Translations under genes and position numbers: made by a program
Notes under the pieces: generated by a model
Told to the model about the DNA's origin: nothing
The model's database searches: none
The model's input: only the letters and a program-made list of their open reading frames with translations
From: Cyclobacterium roseum
Lineage (GTDB): Bacteria; Bacteroidota; Bacteroidia; Cytophagales; Cyclobacteriaceae
NCBI RefSeq assembly: GCF_010119225.1
Contig: NZ_WNKF01000007.1
Coordinates: forward strand, 124,001 to 188,000
DNA: 64,000 bases
Reading direction: 5' to 3'
In this document: in pieces, positions 54,986 to 64,000 of the stretch
Position numbering within the stretch: position 1 is the first letter of the stretch
Layout of the letters: every line of letters starts with the position of its first letter

Positions 54986-55972
54986 ATGGACCTAGTCTTT
55001 TCCTTTTTCAGTAATTTTGGTGAACGATCTATTTTGGTGTATTGGATTCGGTTAGTGTTTTTAATCAATTTATTTTTAGTAATTAAACCCGAAATCCAGG
55101 CACAGCAAGACGAAAAGATCCCCATTTTAATTGTGGATGGATTCAGCAACCACGATTGGCAACAAACTTCGGCCGTTACCCGGTGGATTTTGGAAGAAAG
55201 CGGTTTGTTTAACGTTGACATCAGCACCGTTCCTGAAGACAGCCTGGCAAGGCAGTCCTGGCTTCCAACATTTGACCAATATGCCGTGGTCATTCAAAAC
55301 ACCAATAATATCCATAATTCAGATTTAAGGTGGTCCTTAGAAGCCGAAAAGGCGTTGGAAAAATATGTGGCCCGGGGAGGTGGATTATATATCCTTCATT
55401 CGGCCAACAATGCATTTGCCCATTGGGAAACTTACAACGAAATGATAGGGCTGGGTTGGAGGTCCCAGTCGGTGGGCATGGCATTGGAAATTGATGCTAA
55501 GGGAGATTTAAAACGATACCTCCCTGGTGAGGGAAGAGGCACCGGGCATGGTGACCGATTTAATGCCCTTATCCAAATTTTAAACAAACACCCAATCAAT
55601 CAGGGGTATCCGGATGCCTGGCAGACGGTAAATACGGAAGTTTATTACTTTCCCCGAGGGGATGCTAAAAATATTGAGGTACTGTCTTATGCTTATGATA
55701 GCAGCAGTACCCACCAAAACTGGCCCGTAGAATGGGTGGTGGATTATGGAAAGGGCAAAGTGTACAATTCCAGTTTGGGTCATCTTTGGGAAGGCGAAAC
55801 TTACCCCCCGGCTTACCGCTGCGCAGGTTATCAAACTACCCTGGTTCGGGTCACTGAATGGCTGGCAACAGGCAAGGTGGACTTCCCGATCCCCCCTGAT
55901 TTCCCTACGGCTGATTCACCTAGCCTAAGGCCCCAGGAAGCCTTCCATCAAAGAAAAATAGAAACGCCATAG
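54986..55972 (+). CDS. ThuA-like domain protein, secreted
   Basis: A 328-residue protein with an N-terminal hydrophobic segment about 16-40 ending EIQAQQ. The ThuA/glutamine-amidotransferase-like fold shows PILIVDGFSNHDWQQTSAVT, YVARGGGLYILHSANNAF and the C-terminal WVVDYGKGKVYNSSLGHLWE. ThuA proteins are linked to trehalose or other disaccharide utilisation, often beside Gfo/Idh oxidoreductases acting on 3-keto sugars. It lies 24 bp before the esterase gene, probably co-transcribed. Confidence 0.86.
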   Translation: MDLVFSFFSNFGERSILVYWIRLVFLINLFLVIKPEIQAQQDEKIPILIVDGFSNHDWQQTSAVTRWILEESGLFNVDISTVPEDSLARQSWLPTFDQYAVVIQNTNNIHNSDLRWSLEAEKALEKYVARGGGLYILHSANNAFAHWETYNEMIGLGWRSQSVGMALEIDAKGDLKRYLPGEGRGTGHGDRFNALIQILNKHPINQGYPDAWQTVNTEVYYFPRGDAKNIEVLSYAYDSSSTHQNWPVEWVVDYGKGKVYNSSLGHLWEGETYPPAYRCAGYQTTLVRVTEWLATGKVDFPIPPDFPTADSPSLRPQEAFHQRKIETP

Positions 55973-55981
55973 CAATCTTAG

Positions 55982-56869
<888 letters not shown>

Positions 56870-56941
56870 TTTAGTTTTAATTAAGGAAGGTATCCTAACA
56901 ATTAAACTCTTTCAAATTTCCTTTCAACCTATCTCCTGCGG

Positions 56942-57045
56942 TGCCTGAGCATATCGAAGGCCAATCTCTTTCAATCTCCCTCAATCTAATTCAATCTAAT
57001 TCAATCTCCCTTCAATCTAATTCAGTCTCCCTCAATCTAATTCAA
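56942..57045 (+). repeat. TCAATCT array 3 with REP-like core
   Basis: Begins with TGCCTGAGCATATCGAAGGCC, the widespread CTGAGC..TCGAAGG repeat, and continues with about nine TCAATCT units mostly 10 bp apart (TCAATCTAAT, TCAATCTCCC). It ends four bases before the AraD1 stop on the minus strand. Confidence 0.8.
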
Positions 57046-57048
57046 ACC

Positions 57049-58011
57049 CTACAACTGCCTCAGCGGATTCACCAAGGGCTTCCCCAATTCCGGAATGGAT
57101 ATTTCAAACCGATCCCCGTCCTGTACTTCAATGCCATCGGCAAAGCTCGCTACTGCGGTACCAAAGTAATGGACATGTACATCGCCTGGCTGCCGGAATA
57201 GCTCGTATTTGAAATGGTGGTGTTCCAGGTTGGCCATATTGTGACTCATGTTGGCATTTCCTGTCAGAAAATTCTTTTGCCAGACCACTTTACTTCCCCT
57301 TTTTATCGCACTTACTCCCTCCAGGTGATCCGGCAGTTCGCTAATCAGCACCTCAGGACCGTATGCACTGGCCCGGAGTTTGGAATGAGCCAGGTAGAGG
57401 TAATTGATTTTCTCCATTTTGTGGTCTGAAAACTCATTGCCCAGGGCGAAGCCCACCCGAAAAGGATTGCCATCAGGGTCAATAACGTAGAGTCCTGCCA
57501 GTTCGGGTTCTTCTCCGCCATCCAGGGCAAAGGAAGGGGAGATCAATGGATGACCGGAGGGCACCACACATAAGCCGTTGCCCTTGTAAAACCACTCGGG
57601 TTGCACGCCGGGTTCGCCATCCACCATTTTGCCACCGTCCAGGCCCATCTGAAACATTTTCATGGAATCGGTCAGTTCATCGGGTGCTGCACTTTCCAGT
57701 TTCTGGTGCATCTTGTCCCGGGAGGCAGCGGATCCCAGGTGGGTTAGCCCTGTTCCTGTAATCCACGATCGATAAGGGTCCGGATGCGCCAGGGGCAGCA
57801 GGATTTGGTTGTTGGAGACCAGGGGCTCATAGGGTACCTTTTCCCTGCCCACCAATTCCTCAACCAGTTCAACGAGGGATTTGCCGGTATCAAAGGCCTT
57901 TTGAGTCAATGCATAGCTGCTTTGGATATCCTTTACAATACGGAGATGATCGCCATCGACCAGGCCTACCTGGGTGGTGTTGTATTTATTTTTAAATTGT
58001 ACGATTCTCAA
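57049..58011 (-). CDS. AraD1/GguC-like fumarylacetoacetate hydrolase-family protein
   Basis: A 320-residue member of the FAH superfamily subgroup annotated AraD1/GguC, thought to handle dehydrated sugar acids such as L-arabinonate derivatives. Visible: SWITGTGLTHLGSA, GYK-like EWFYKGNGLCVV (metal-binding region), GFALGNEFSDHKME and a C-terminal GDVHVHYFGTAVASFADGIE. It stands alone on the minus strand; its stop is flush with TCAATCT array 3. Confidence 0.88.
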   Translation of the reverse strand: MRIVQFKNKYNTTQVGLVDGDHLRIVKDIQSSYALTQKAFDTGKSLVELVEELVGREKVPYEPLVSNNQILLPLAHPDPYRSWITGTGLTHLGSAASRDKMHQKLESAAPDELTDSMKMFQMGLDGGKMVDGEPGVQPEWFYKGNGLCVVPSGHPLISPSFALDGGEEPELAGLYVIDPDGNPFRVGFALGNEFSDHKMEKINYLYLAHSKLRASAYGPEVLISELPDHLEGVSAIKRGSKVVWQKNFLTGNANMSHNMANLEHHHFKYELFRQPGDVHVHYFGTAVASFADGIEVQDGDRFEISIPELGKPLVNPLRQL

Positions 58012-58194
58012 TTTTATATGGATTTAGGATAAGAAAAGGGAAAAGTTAGCATGGTCAGGGATAAAAGACAAGAAAAAAAGCCATCTAAATGGATTTTTCA
58101 ATTCGGAAAAGGCAAGGGATATATCTTTTAAACAGAAATTTTCCGGTTATTTAAAGTCTGATTACCAAAGGAACTATTTTCTTTCCCCAGCCCA

Positions 58195-58413
58195 TCAATC
58201 TTTTTCAATTTCATTCAATCTCCCCTCAATCTTATTTAACCTGGTGCCTGAGCCTACCGAAAGCCCACCTCCCTTCAATCTCTCTCAATCTTGTTCAATC
58301 TCCCCCCCCATCTCCCCTCAATCTTCTTCAATCTCATACCAGAGCCCGTCGAAATCCAATCTCCTCCCATCAATCTCTTTCAATCTCTTTCAATCTTTTT
58401 CAATCTCCTCCGA
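58195..58413 (+). repeat. TCAATCT array 4, the longest
   Basis: More than a dozen TCAATCT units with pyrimidine-rich linkers, interrupted by two CTGAGCCTACCGAAAGCC-like and AGAGCCCGTCGAAATCC-like cores. The last unit covers the stop codon of the minus-strand PVC gene (TGA within GGATTGATC). With 58012-58194, which looks like an ordinary AT-rich leader, this fills the 402-bp gap. Confidence 0.82.
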
Positions 58414-61353
58414 TCAATCCCCCTCCGAATTCAACCCCTCCAAATAAGCCGTAAGATGTGCCACATCGCTTTCATTCATGTCCAATTCACCAGGTTCCGG
58501 CATGATGCTGCGGGCAAACCGCTTCCTGGAAGCAATATCTTCGGAAGGTATATTGTAGGCTTCATTTTGCATGCCTTCCAGTACCACAATGGACCCATCT
58601 GCCTGGAGGAAACCGGCAGCTACCGTTCCATCTTTTAAGGTAATCAGCCACATTTCATAGCCAAAAGCTACCCCTGCACTGGGATGGATGATGGCATCCA
58701 ATAAGCCCTCCTGATCCAGTTTGGCTCCGATCATGCTCAGGTCAGGACCAATGTTCCGGCCTTCCTCACCAATGCGGTGACAAGTGGCACACTTGCCCTG
58801 ATAAACCAGCTTTCCTTTGGCAGGGTCGCCTTCCAGCGCGGTAATTTCCGATACGGATAGCGCATCAGGTTTGGAGTCATGGGTGAAATAATCTCCCGCC
58901 AGTACCCGTGTGGCTTGCTCCGGATTTTGGAAGATATCCGGGCTGATTTCCGCCATCAGGTCTTCCGGAAGGGCCTTTTTCTCTGCCAGGGCTAGCAGCA
59001 TCATGCCCCCGATACGGTCCCCCGCCATGGCTTTTCCCGCCTTGATTTTTTCGCCTTTGGAAGCAGTAGTACTTTCCAGGATGGATTTTAATTCCAACAT
59101 TTCCTGCTGGATTTCAGGGCTGAGATTGGCTTCCATCTCCGGTATTTCCATGGCAAAGGCATTCCATTCGTTGTTTCTGCGGTACCGCAGCCACCAAAGT
59201 GCCCGTTCGTTTACTCCCAACATTTCCGAGGCGGCTATTTCCTGCATGGCGTTGACGGCTTTTTGGTCCGAAATAAAACCCAGCGCAGCGACCGACTGCT
59301 GCCGCTCGGCAGCGGAAAGTTCTGGGGAAAGGGCCCTTTCCTTTAGGCTTTCGATCGCCTGATTTGGGTGCAGGCGCCAAATCAGGTCGGCATATCCGGG
59401 TTTCCAGGTAAGGGCATCGCCTCCCAATTCTTGCTGCAATACCGGGAAAATTGCTTCTTCTTTTCCCTCGATGGCCAATCCCAACGCTTCTACGTAGTAC
59501 CGGTCACCGCCTTCGTGCTGAGAGGCAAGGGCAATTAAAATTTCTTCTACTTGATCCTGGGGTAGATCCCGAAGGGCCACCGCCACTTCACGGCGAACTG
59601 CCGGAGAGGGATCGCTGCTCAATTGACGGGCATGGGGTAAAAAATCTTCCTTCGCCTGACGTAAGGCACGGAAAGCGGTTAGCCTTAGGTCCGGATTGTC
59701 AGCATCCAACTGACTTTCAACGGCCGCTATTCCTGCCTCACCCATCGTTGCCAGCAACCAAATAGCGCGGGCCTGATGGTATGGGTTTTCTTCGTTCAAA
59801 ATTTCCTTTACCGCTTCCACAGCTGCGTCTCCTTTTTCAGCCAACAGCGCAAAACCCGCATTTCGCACATTAACGGCTGGATTCAATAGTGCTGCTATTT
59901 GCCCTTCGGTGCTGCTTAGGTCAATTTCAGGCTTGGGTAAATTTTTACCTTTAGGGGTAATCCGGTAAATGCGCCCATATCCGGTGCTGTCGATCATGCG
60001 ATGGCCTCCCACCATTCCATCGTACCAGTCGGCGACGTATAGGGCACCATCAGTTCCCACCACTACATCACTTGGGCGAAACCATTTGGTTTTATCTTCG
60101 CCAGTGGTTCGGCTTTCAGCATCTTCCACTTCTTCTTCCCTGAGGGAGGTGATCAGGTTGTGACGTTTTAGTTTAAATCCGGCCCCCATTGGTTCGGGTT
60201 TGTAGGCAAGAATTACATTACGGCCTGCCTCACCCGCTAGTAAGGTTCCGCGATATTTTTCTCCCAATAAATCACTTTCGTAAAAGGTAACACCGGTGGG
60301 CGATCCGGCACCCGTACTGTCTCCCATTGGGATGACTCCCGGATCATCCTGGTGCCAGTGAGCGGCTACGGTAGACTGACCCGGACGACGGTCTGCCTGC
60401 CACCTTCGTGATCCATCCGCATTGAAATAGCCCATATTGCCTCCTTCCATCAGCCAGGAAACACGTACGCCTTTATTACCGTCGTCGTCGTTGTCATTTT
60501 GCCACATATTCCCGTAAGAATCCAGGGCTAACTCATAGGAGTTTCGAAAATTATGGCCCAGTACTTTCATGCCGGTGCCGTCGGGATTGACCCGCAAGGC
60601 AATGCCGCCTACCCACATTTTTCCATCGTCGCTGACCATGCCCGGTTTGTTATCCTTCATATGCGGAGAACCCCCATTGTACAAGCTTCCGGAGCGGAGT
60701 GTCCAGCCGCTTTTATCCGTCACAATATGTGGCCCTGCATTGCCGGCATTGAAGTAATAGTTACCGTCGGGTCCGGCCACCACTGCATGCAGGCCGTGGT
60801 CATGGTCCAATCCCCCAAAGCCTGTTAAAAACACTTCTTTTTTATCCGGTTTATCATTCCCGTTTTCGTCGGTATAAATGATAATGGAGGGACCACTGGA
60901 AACGATGACTTTGTTGCCAATAACCGAGATGCCCAATGGGGCGGTCAGGTCCCTGTCCTGCACGAATACTTTGGAAGTTTCCGCTTTTCCATCTCCGTCT
61001 TTATCTTCCAGAATCATCACCCGATCCCCTGCTTCATGGTTTTTGAATTTTTCCGGATCATTTCGGAACAAGCGGTAATTTAACGCTTCGGTCACCCAAA
61101 TTCGGCCCCGAGCATCCACATCCATATTGGTAGGATTAAAAAACTGGGGCGATTCTGCCCATAGGGTGGCTTCCAAATCTTCCGGTAAATACAATTGGGT
61201 ACTGTCTGAATAATATTTTTCACTCAGGGAAAAAGGAGTTTTCGGTTCCTCTTTTTTACAGCTGAAAGCGAACAAGGAAGTGACCAGAAGGGTCATTCCA
61301 TATAAGACTTTTTGAAAGATTGATGGGCTTGAAGTAAGCAAATTATTAGGCAT
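58414..61353 (-). CDS. PVC-type membrane-bound dehydrogenase with HEAT repeats and cytochrome c
   Basis: A 979-residue lipoprotein (FAFSCKKEE, Cys about 32). The N-terminal propeller of the PVC-type dehydrogenase group spans about 55-470 (NPTNMDVDARGRIWVTEALN, DHDHGLHAVVAGPDGNYYFN). HEAT-like repeats follow at about 485-700 (VRNAGFALLAEKGDAAVEAV). The haem-c domain with KCATCHRIGEEGRNIGPDLS is at about 852-871, followed by VAFGYEMWLITLKDGTVAAG. It likely oxidises a sugar and passes electrons to its own haem. Monocistronic, with array 4 at its 3' end. Confidence 0.9.
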   Translation of the reverse strand: MPNNLLTSSPSIFQKVLYGMTLLVTSLFAFSCKKEEPKTPFSLSEKYYSDSTQLYLPEDLEATLWAESPQFFNPTNMDVDARGRIWVTEALNYRLFRNDPEKFKNHEAGDRVMILEDKDGDGKAETSKVFVQDRDLTAPLGISVIGNKVIVSSGPSIIIYTDENGNDKPDKKEVFLTGFGGLDHDHGLHAVVAGPDGNYYFNAGNAGPHIVTDKSGWTLRSGSLYNGGSPHMKDNKPGMVSDDGKMWVGGIALRVNPDGTGMKVLGHNFRNSYELALDSYGNMWQNDNDDDGNKGVRVSWLMEGGNMGYFNADGSRRWQADRRPGQSTVAAHWHQDDPGVIPMGDSTGAGSPTGVTFYESDLLGEKYRGTLLAGEAGRNVILAYKPEPMGAGFKLKRHNLITSLREEEVEDAESRTTGEDKTKWFRPSDVVVGTDGALYVADWYDGMVGGHRMIDSTGYGRIYRITPKGKNLPKPEIDLSSTEGQIAALLNPAVNVRNAGFALLAEKGDAAVEAVKEILNEENPYHQARAIWLLATMGEAGIAAVESQLDADNPDLRLTAFRALRQAKEDFLPHARQLSSDPSPAVRREVAVALRDLPQDQVEEILIALASQHEGGDRYYVEALGLAIEGKEEAIFPVLQQELGGDALTWKPGYADLIWRLHPNQAIESLKERALSPELSAAERQQSVAALGFISDQKAVNAMQEIAASEMLGVNERALWWLRYRRNNEWNAFAMEIPEMEANLSPEIQQEMLELKSILESTTASKGEKIKAGKAMAGDRIGGMMLLALAEKKALPEDLMAEISPDIFQNPEQATRVLAGDYFTHDSKPDALSVSEITALEGDPAKGKLVYQGKCATCHRIGEEGRNIGPDLSMIGAKLDQEGLLDAIIHPSAGVAFGYEMWLITLKDGTVAAGFLQADGSIVVLEGMQNEAYNIPSEDIASRKRFARSIMPEPGELDMNESDVAHLTAYLEGLNSEGD

Positions 61354-61522
61354 GTTGGGTGAAATTTAATTGGCCAATTGAGGGCGTTTATACCATGATT
61401 AGTTTACAATTAGCTTTAAAAGTAACAAAAAATGAAATCAAAGGAAAGTATTGTTTTTTCAGATCGTCACGATTTTTATTCTTTTGGAAACAAATGGTAA
61501 TTGAGCCCGAAAGAGATGCCCA
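61354..61522. other. Intergenic region carrying the lost C-terminal frame of the sigma gene
   Basis: Minus-strand frame TCA...HLFRAQLPFVSK runs from about 61530 to a stop at 61459 and seems to be the displaced end of the sigma factor at 61523-62011. No other gene; the rest holds the promoter of the PVC gene. Confidence 0.55.
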
Positions 61523-62011
61523 TCAGGTGATACCGATGGAAATACCAAGTTTTTCAGCAATTTCCTTGTGGCTGAAAGCTTCTACCACATATAGGGTAAA
61601 GACCATCCGATAGGCCGGAGGGAGGCATTGCACCAATTTAAGGATATCTTCAGCATGCAATTGGGACAAGGTCTTTTCAGCATCAGGCCGGTCTACATCC
61701 TGCACGATTTCCACATGTTGGTCATTGTATTTTTTATTTTTCCGATAATGATCAATAGCCGTATTAATTAAGATTTTTCTTAACCAGCCGGCAAAGGATA
61801 GGTCAGGTGAATACCGCTTGATCTGCGTAAAAACTTTCAGGAACCCGTCGTTCAGAATTTCTTTGGCTTCTTCAGGACCGGATGAAAAGCGAGCGCAAAT
61901 ACCCATGGCGTAGGGATAGGTATGTTTGAATAGCTCATATTGTGCTTTGGATTGGCCCTGGCAGCATTGGTCGATGATTTTTTTTAGTTTAGGGGAATCG
62001 TGCAGGTTCAT
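61523..62011 (-). pseudogene. ECF sigma factor with frameshifted C-terminus
   Basis: A 162-residue sigma-70-like protein. Region 2 is about 25-90 (ARFSSGPEEAKEILNDGFLKVFT, SFAGWLRKILINTAIDHYRK) and region 4 starts about 120 (LVQCLPPAYRMVFTLYVVEA, FSHKEIAEKLGISIGIT), where it stops inside the DNA-recognition part. In another frame the sequence continues SPDGHLFRAQLPFVSKRIKI and ends at 61459; HLFRAQ resembles the normal recognition-helix end. A one-base indel explains this. The protein would lack its -35-binding helix, so it is probably inactive. No FecR gene is next to it. Confidence 0.6.
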
Positions 62012-62245
62012 ATGTAACTACATCACGTTAAAAAGGAATGGAGGGGTTGCCTGAGGGATAAAAAGATTTTTGATCGGAGTATTAAATGGCTTGGATAGTG
62101 ATACAAGTAGATAAATTTTCCTATTAAAGTGGGCTGGAACATGCTAAATGGCGAAATTCATGAAACTAAAAATTGTTGTTTTCATTTTAATTAGTTAAAA
62201 TAAACGATTAATATCCTGATTATACCAAGCTAATTACCTAATCTC

Positions 62246-63649
62246 ATGACAAAACGCAGAGAATTTTTAAAGAAATCCGCCATAAGTTCCGCAGGAATTT
62301 CCATTGGGGGGTTGGGATTCAGTGCAAAAAGTTATGCTTCCATCATAGGTTCCAATGAGCGCATTAACCTTGCTCAAATTGGAATACGAAACCAGGGAAC
62401 CGTACACATTAATAATTATTGCAGCCTGAAGGACAGTCACAATGTGGTTTTAAAGGTGCTTTGCGATACTGATGAAGCACTCTTTGATTCCAAATCCAAG
62501 ATAGTTGCCGATAAGACCGGCACCAGGCCGGCACTGGAATGGGATATAAGGAAGGTGCTGGAAAACAAAGAAATCGATGCGGTATCTATGGCTACACCCA
62601 ATCACTGGCATGCCTTGGGGACTGTTTGGGCCTGTCAGGCAGGAAAGCATGTCTATGTGGAAAAGCCTGCATCCCATAACCTATGGGAAGGTAGGAAGAT
62701 GGTGGAAGCTGCCCAAAAGACTGGGTTGACGGTGCAGGTAGGATTAACCAACAGGGCCTATAATAATGTAAGGGAAGCCATGCAGTTCCTTCATGAAGGA
62801 GGTATCGGAAAGCTATATATGGCCCGTGCGCTTACGTACAAATTACGCAATTCCTACGGCACCGCAAAAGACTCCAGGCCCCCGGCCAATTTCCATTACG
62901 ACCTTTGGTTGGGCCCGGCATCCTACCGTCCCTACAATGAGAAGCGCAGTCACTACAACTGGCATTGGTTCTGGGATACGGGAAACGGTGATTCGGGAAA
63001 CACAGGTACCCACCAGCTGGACATTGCGCGTTGGGGACTACAGAAGCATGAACATCCCGAAACCATTTATTCCATGGGAGGATTATACGGGTTCAATCAG
63101 GATGAATGCCAGCCCGACAACTGCACCCCCGGCACCATGGTTTATGGAGATGTGGAAACCTATGGGCATGACAAATCCATGCAGGAAACCCCCAATATTC
63201 AGACTGCCTTGTTTAAATATACAGATGGGACCCTTCTTGAATATGAGGCCCGGGGCAGGTATACCAACCAGGAAGGGAGCGACGGCAAGGAAGTGGGTAA
63301 CCTCTTTTACGGATCGGAGGGTTGGCTGGAAATCGCCGGTAATAGCTGGAGAGCGTTCCATCAGGGGGAATCCCAACCATTTGCCAGCTCAAAAGACAGC
63401 AGTTCTGCGCAGGAGGCCACGCTGTTCTCTAATTTCATTGAATCAATCCGTTCCGGGAACCATAAGCTGCTACAGTGTGATATGCGGGAAGGTTTTTATT
63501 CCAGCGCCTTGCCCTTACTGGCCAATATTTCCTACCGGGTGAAGCGCGAACTGAAATTTATGGGCGATTATGAAAAATTCGCCAACGATTCAGAGGCGGA
63601 CACCTTGCTATCCAGGGTATACCGGGAGCCTTATTCCATTCCTAATTAG
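62246..63649 (+). CDS. Gfo/Idh/MocA-family oxidoreductase, Tat-exported
   Basis: A 467-residue oxidoreductase with a Tat signal (TKRREFLKKSAISSAG). Rossmann start LAQIGIRNQGTVHIN (about 41), nucleotide-binding Asp in VLCDTDE, catalytic region VEKPASHNLWEGRKMV (about 138), and C-terminal domain with HYNWHWFWDTGNGDSGNTGTHQLD. It differs from the 19613 enzyme in its substrate-site region. Such exported enzymes may oxidise sugars at C3. Promoter in the 234-bp gap to the divergent sigma gene. Confidence 0.93.
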   Translation: MTKRREFLKKSAISSAGISIGGLGFSAKSYASIIGSNERINLAQIGIRNQGTVHINNYCSLKDSHNVVLKVLCDTDEALFDSKSKIVADKTGTRPALEWDIRKVLENKEIDAVSMATPNHWHALGTVWACQAGKHVYVEKPASHNLWEGRKMVEAAQKTGLTVQVGLTNRAYNNVREAMQFLHEGGIGKLYMARALTYKLRNSYGTAKDSRPPANFHYDLWLGPASYRPYNEKRSHYNWHWFWDTGNGDSGNTGTHQLDIARWGLQKHEHPETIYSMGGLYGFNQDECQPDNCTPGTMVYGDVETYGHDKSMQETPNIQTALFKYTDGTLLEYEARGRYTNQEGSDGKEVGNLFYGSEGWLEIAGNSWRAFHQGESQPFASSKDSSSAQEATLFSNFIESIRSGNHKLLQCDMREGFYSSALPLLANISYRVKRELKFMGDYEKFANDSEADTLLSRVYREPYSIPN

Positions 63650-64000
63650 CTTTTATTTATCAGTTTAAAGATATGCTGTAAATCCGTAACACCATTCTAT
63701 ATTCAATTGATTAACAAAGGGTAAAACCTGTCAGGTTTCACCTACTCAATGTTTGGTTTTGGCTGAATATCGATAAAAACCTGACAGATTTACTGATTTT
63801 CGGTGTGTATTATGTACATACACGATTTTGGGGCTTTTCAATTTTGCCTCATTTGTTTTGGCCGTTCCATCTGGTAATGCTGCCATTTTTAAAGTAAAAA
63901 CCTGGATTCTGCTTTTCAGAAATTTCTCGAAGAAATCAAACAATTTGAATGATGTAATTAATTTTATTTCATTGCTATCAAATTCAAATACTTTTGGTAA
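63650..64000. repeat. Terminal gene-free region with a CCTGNCAG inverted repeat
   Basis: 351 bp with no supported gene. CTGTCAGGTTT at 63728-63738 is matched by AAACCTGACAG at 63777-63787, an 11-bp inverted repeat with a 38-base spacer that may terminate the oxidoreductase gene. The minus-strand ORF across 63746-63943 crosses this repeat and has no protein-like pattern. Confidence 0.55.

Noticed and set aside
56942-58413. CRISPR array
   Set aside because: TCAATCT units are about 10 bp apart without unique spacers of 25-40 bp, and no cas gene is present.
63746-63943. Minus-strand ORF of 65 codons near the window end
   Set aside because: It crosses the 63728-63787 inverted repeat and no family or start context supports it.

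Overview
The window reads as a Bacteroidota chromosome, most likely Cytophagales and perhaps Cyclobacteriaceae. The assignment rests on three SusC/SusD pairs, two FecI-type sigma / FecR anti-sigma / STN-domain SusC modules, twin-arginine Gfo/Idh/MocA oxidoreductases, Cys-type sulfatases and starts without clear Shine-Dalgarno sequences. Sulfatases beside SusC/SusD suggest use of sulfated glycans. No tRNA, rRNA, CRISPR array, replication origin or intact transposon was found.

Layout. 1-3800: 3' part of a SusC and its SusD, ending in a terminator, followed by a decayed sulfatase. 4865-15401: a complete utilization locus (sigma, FecR, SusC, SusD, two sulfatases). 15440-21598: a gene-debris zone with three Uma2-family genes, a vapBC pair, a broken CapA gene abutting a transposase scrap, a truncated paralog of an outer-membrane protein, a SusD 3' scrap and one intact oxidoreductase. 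21843-28007: sugar-chemistry enzymes (AGE-type epimerase, cupin, PQQ dehydrogenase with cytochrome c, DUF1080-DUF6807 fusion). 28009-29400: a small Cys-containing peptide gene with a membrane partner, then REP-like repeats. 29413-35765: a LexA-like XRE-S24 regulator divergent from an imuA-imuB-dnaE2 mutagenesis operon, with a palindrome between them.

35994-41391: PfpI protease-like protein, a frameshifted lipoprotein, a deleted Uma2 copy, a GntR-controlled ABC transporter operon with an apparent nonsense codon near its start, and a fifth Uma2 gene. 41818-52710: aldo/keto reductase and a second sigma/FecR/SusC/SusD module followed by a Tat-type FAD oxidoreductase and a protein carrying an FMN-attachment motif. 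52845-63649: a second vapBC, a deleted sulfatase, ThuA-like protein, esterase, AraD1/FAH-family enzyme, a large PVC-type haem dehydrogenase, a truncated ECF sigma factor and a second Gfo/Idh/MocA oxidoreductase.

Functionally most intact genes import and oxidise glycans: SusC/SusD capture, sulfatases desulfate, and oxidoreductases, DUF1080, ThuA, PQQ and haem dehydrogenases suggest oxidised (3-keto) sugar chemistry in the periplasm. Superimposed are many signs of turnover: two deleted sulfatases, five Uma2 copies with a mosaic pattern, four same-orientation arrays of a roughly 10-bp TCAATCT repeat, and several frameshifts. The most novel-looking items are the 28009-28347 small-peptide/membrane-protein pair, the TCAATCT arrays, the Uma2 family with uniform ends and a variable centre, the branched inverted repeat at 16814-16910, and the probable extracytosolic flavin pair at 50209-52710.
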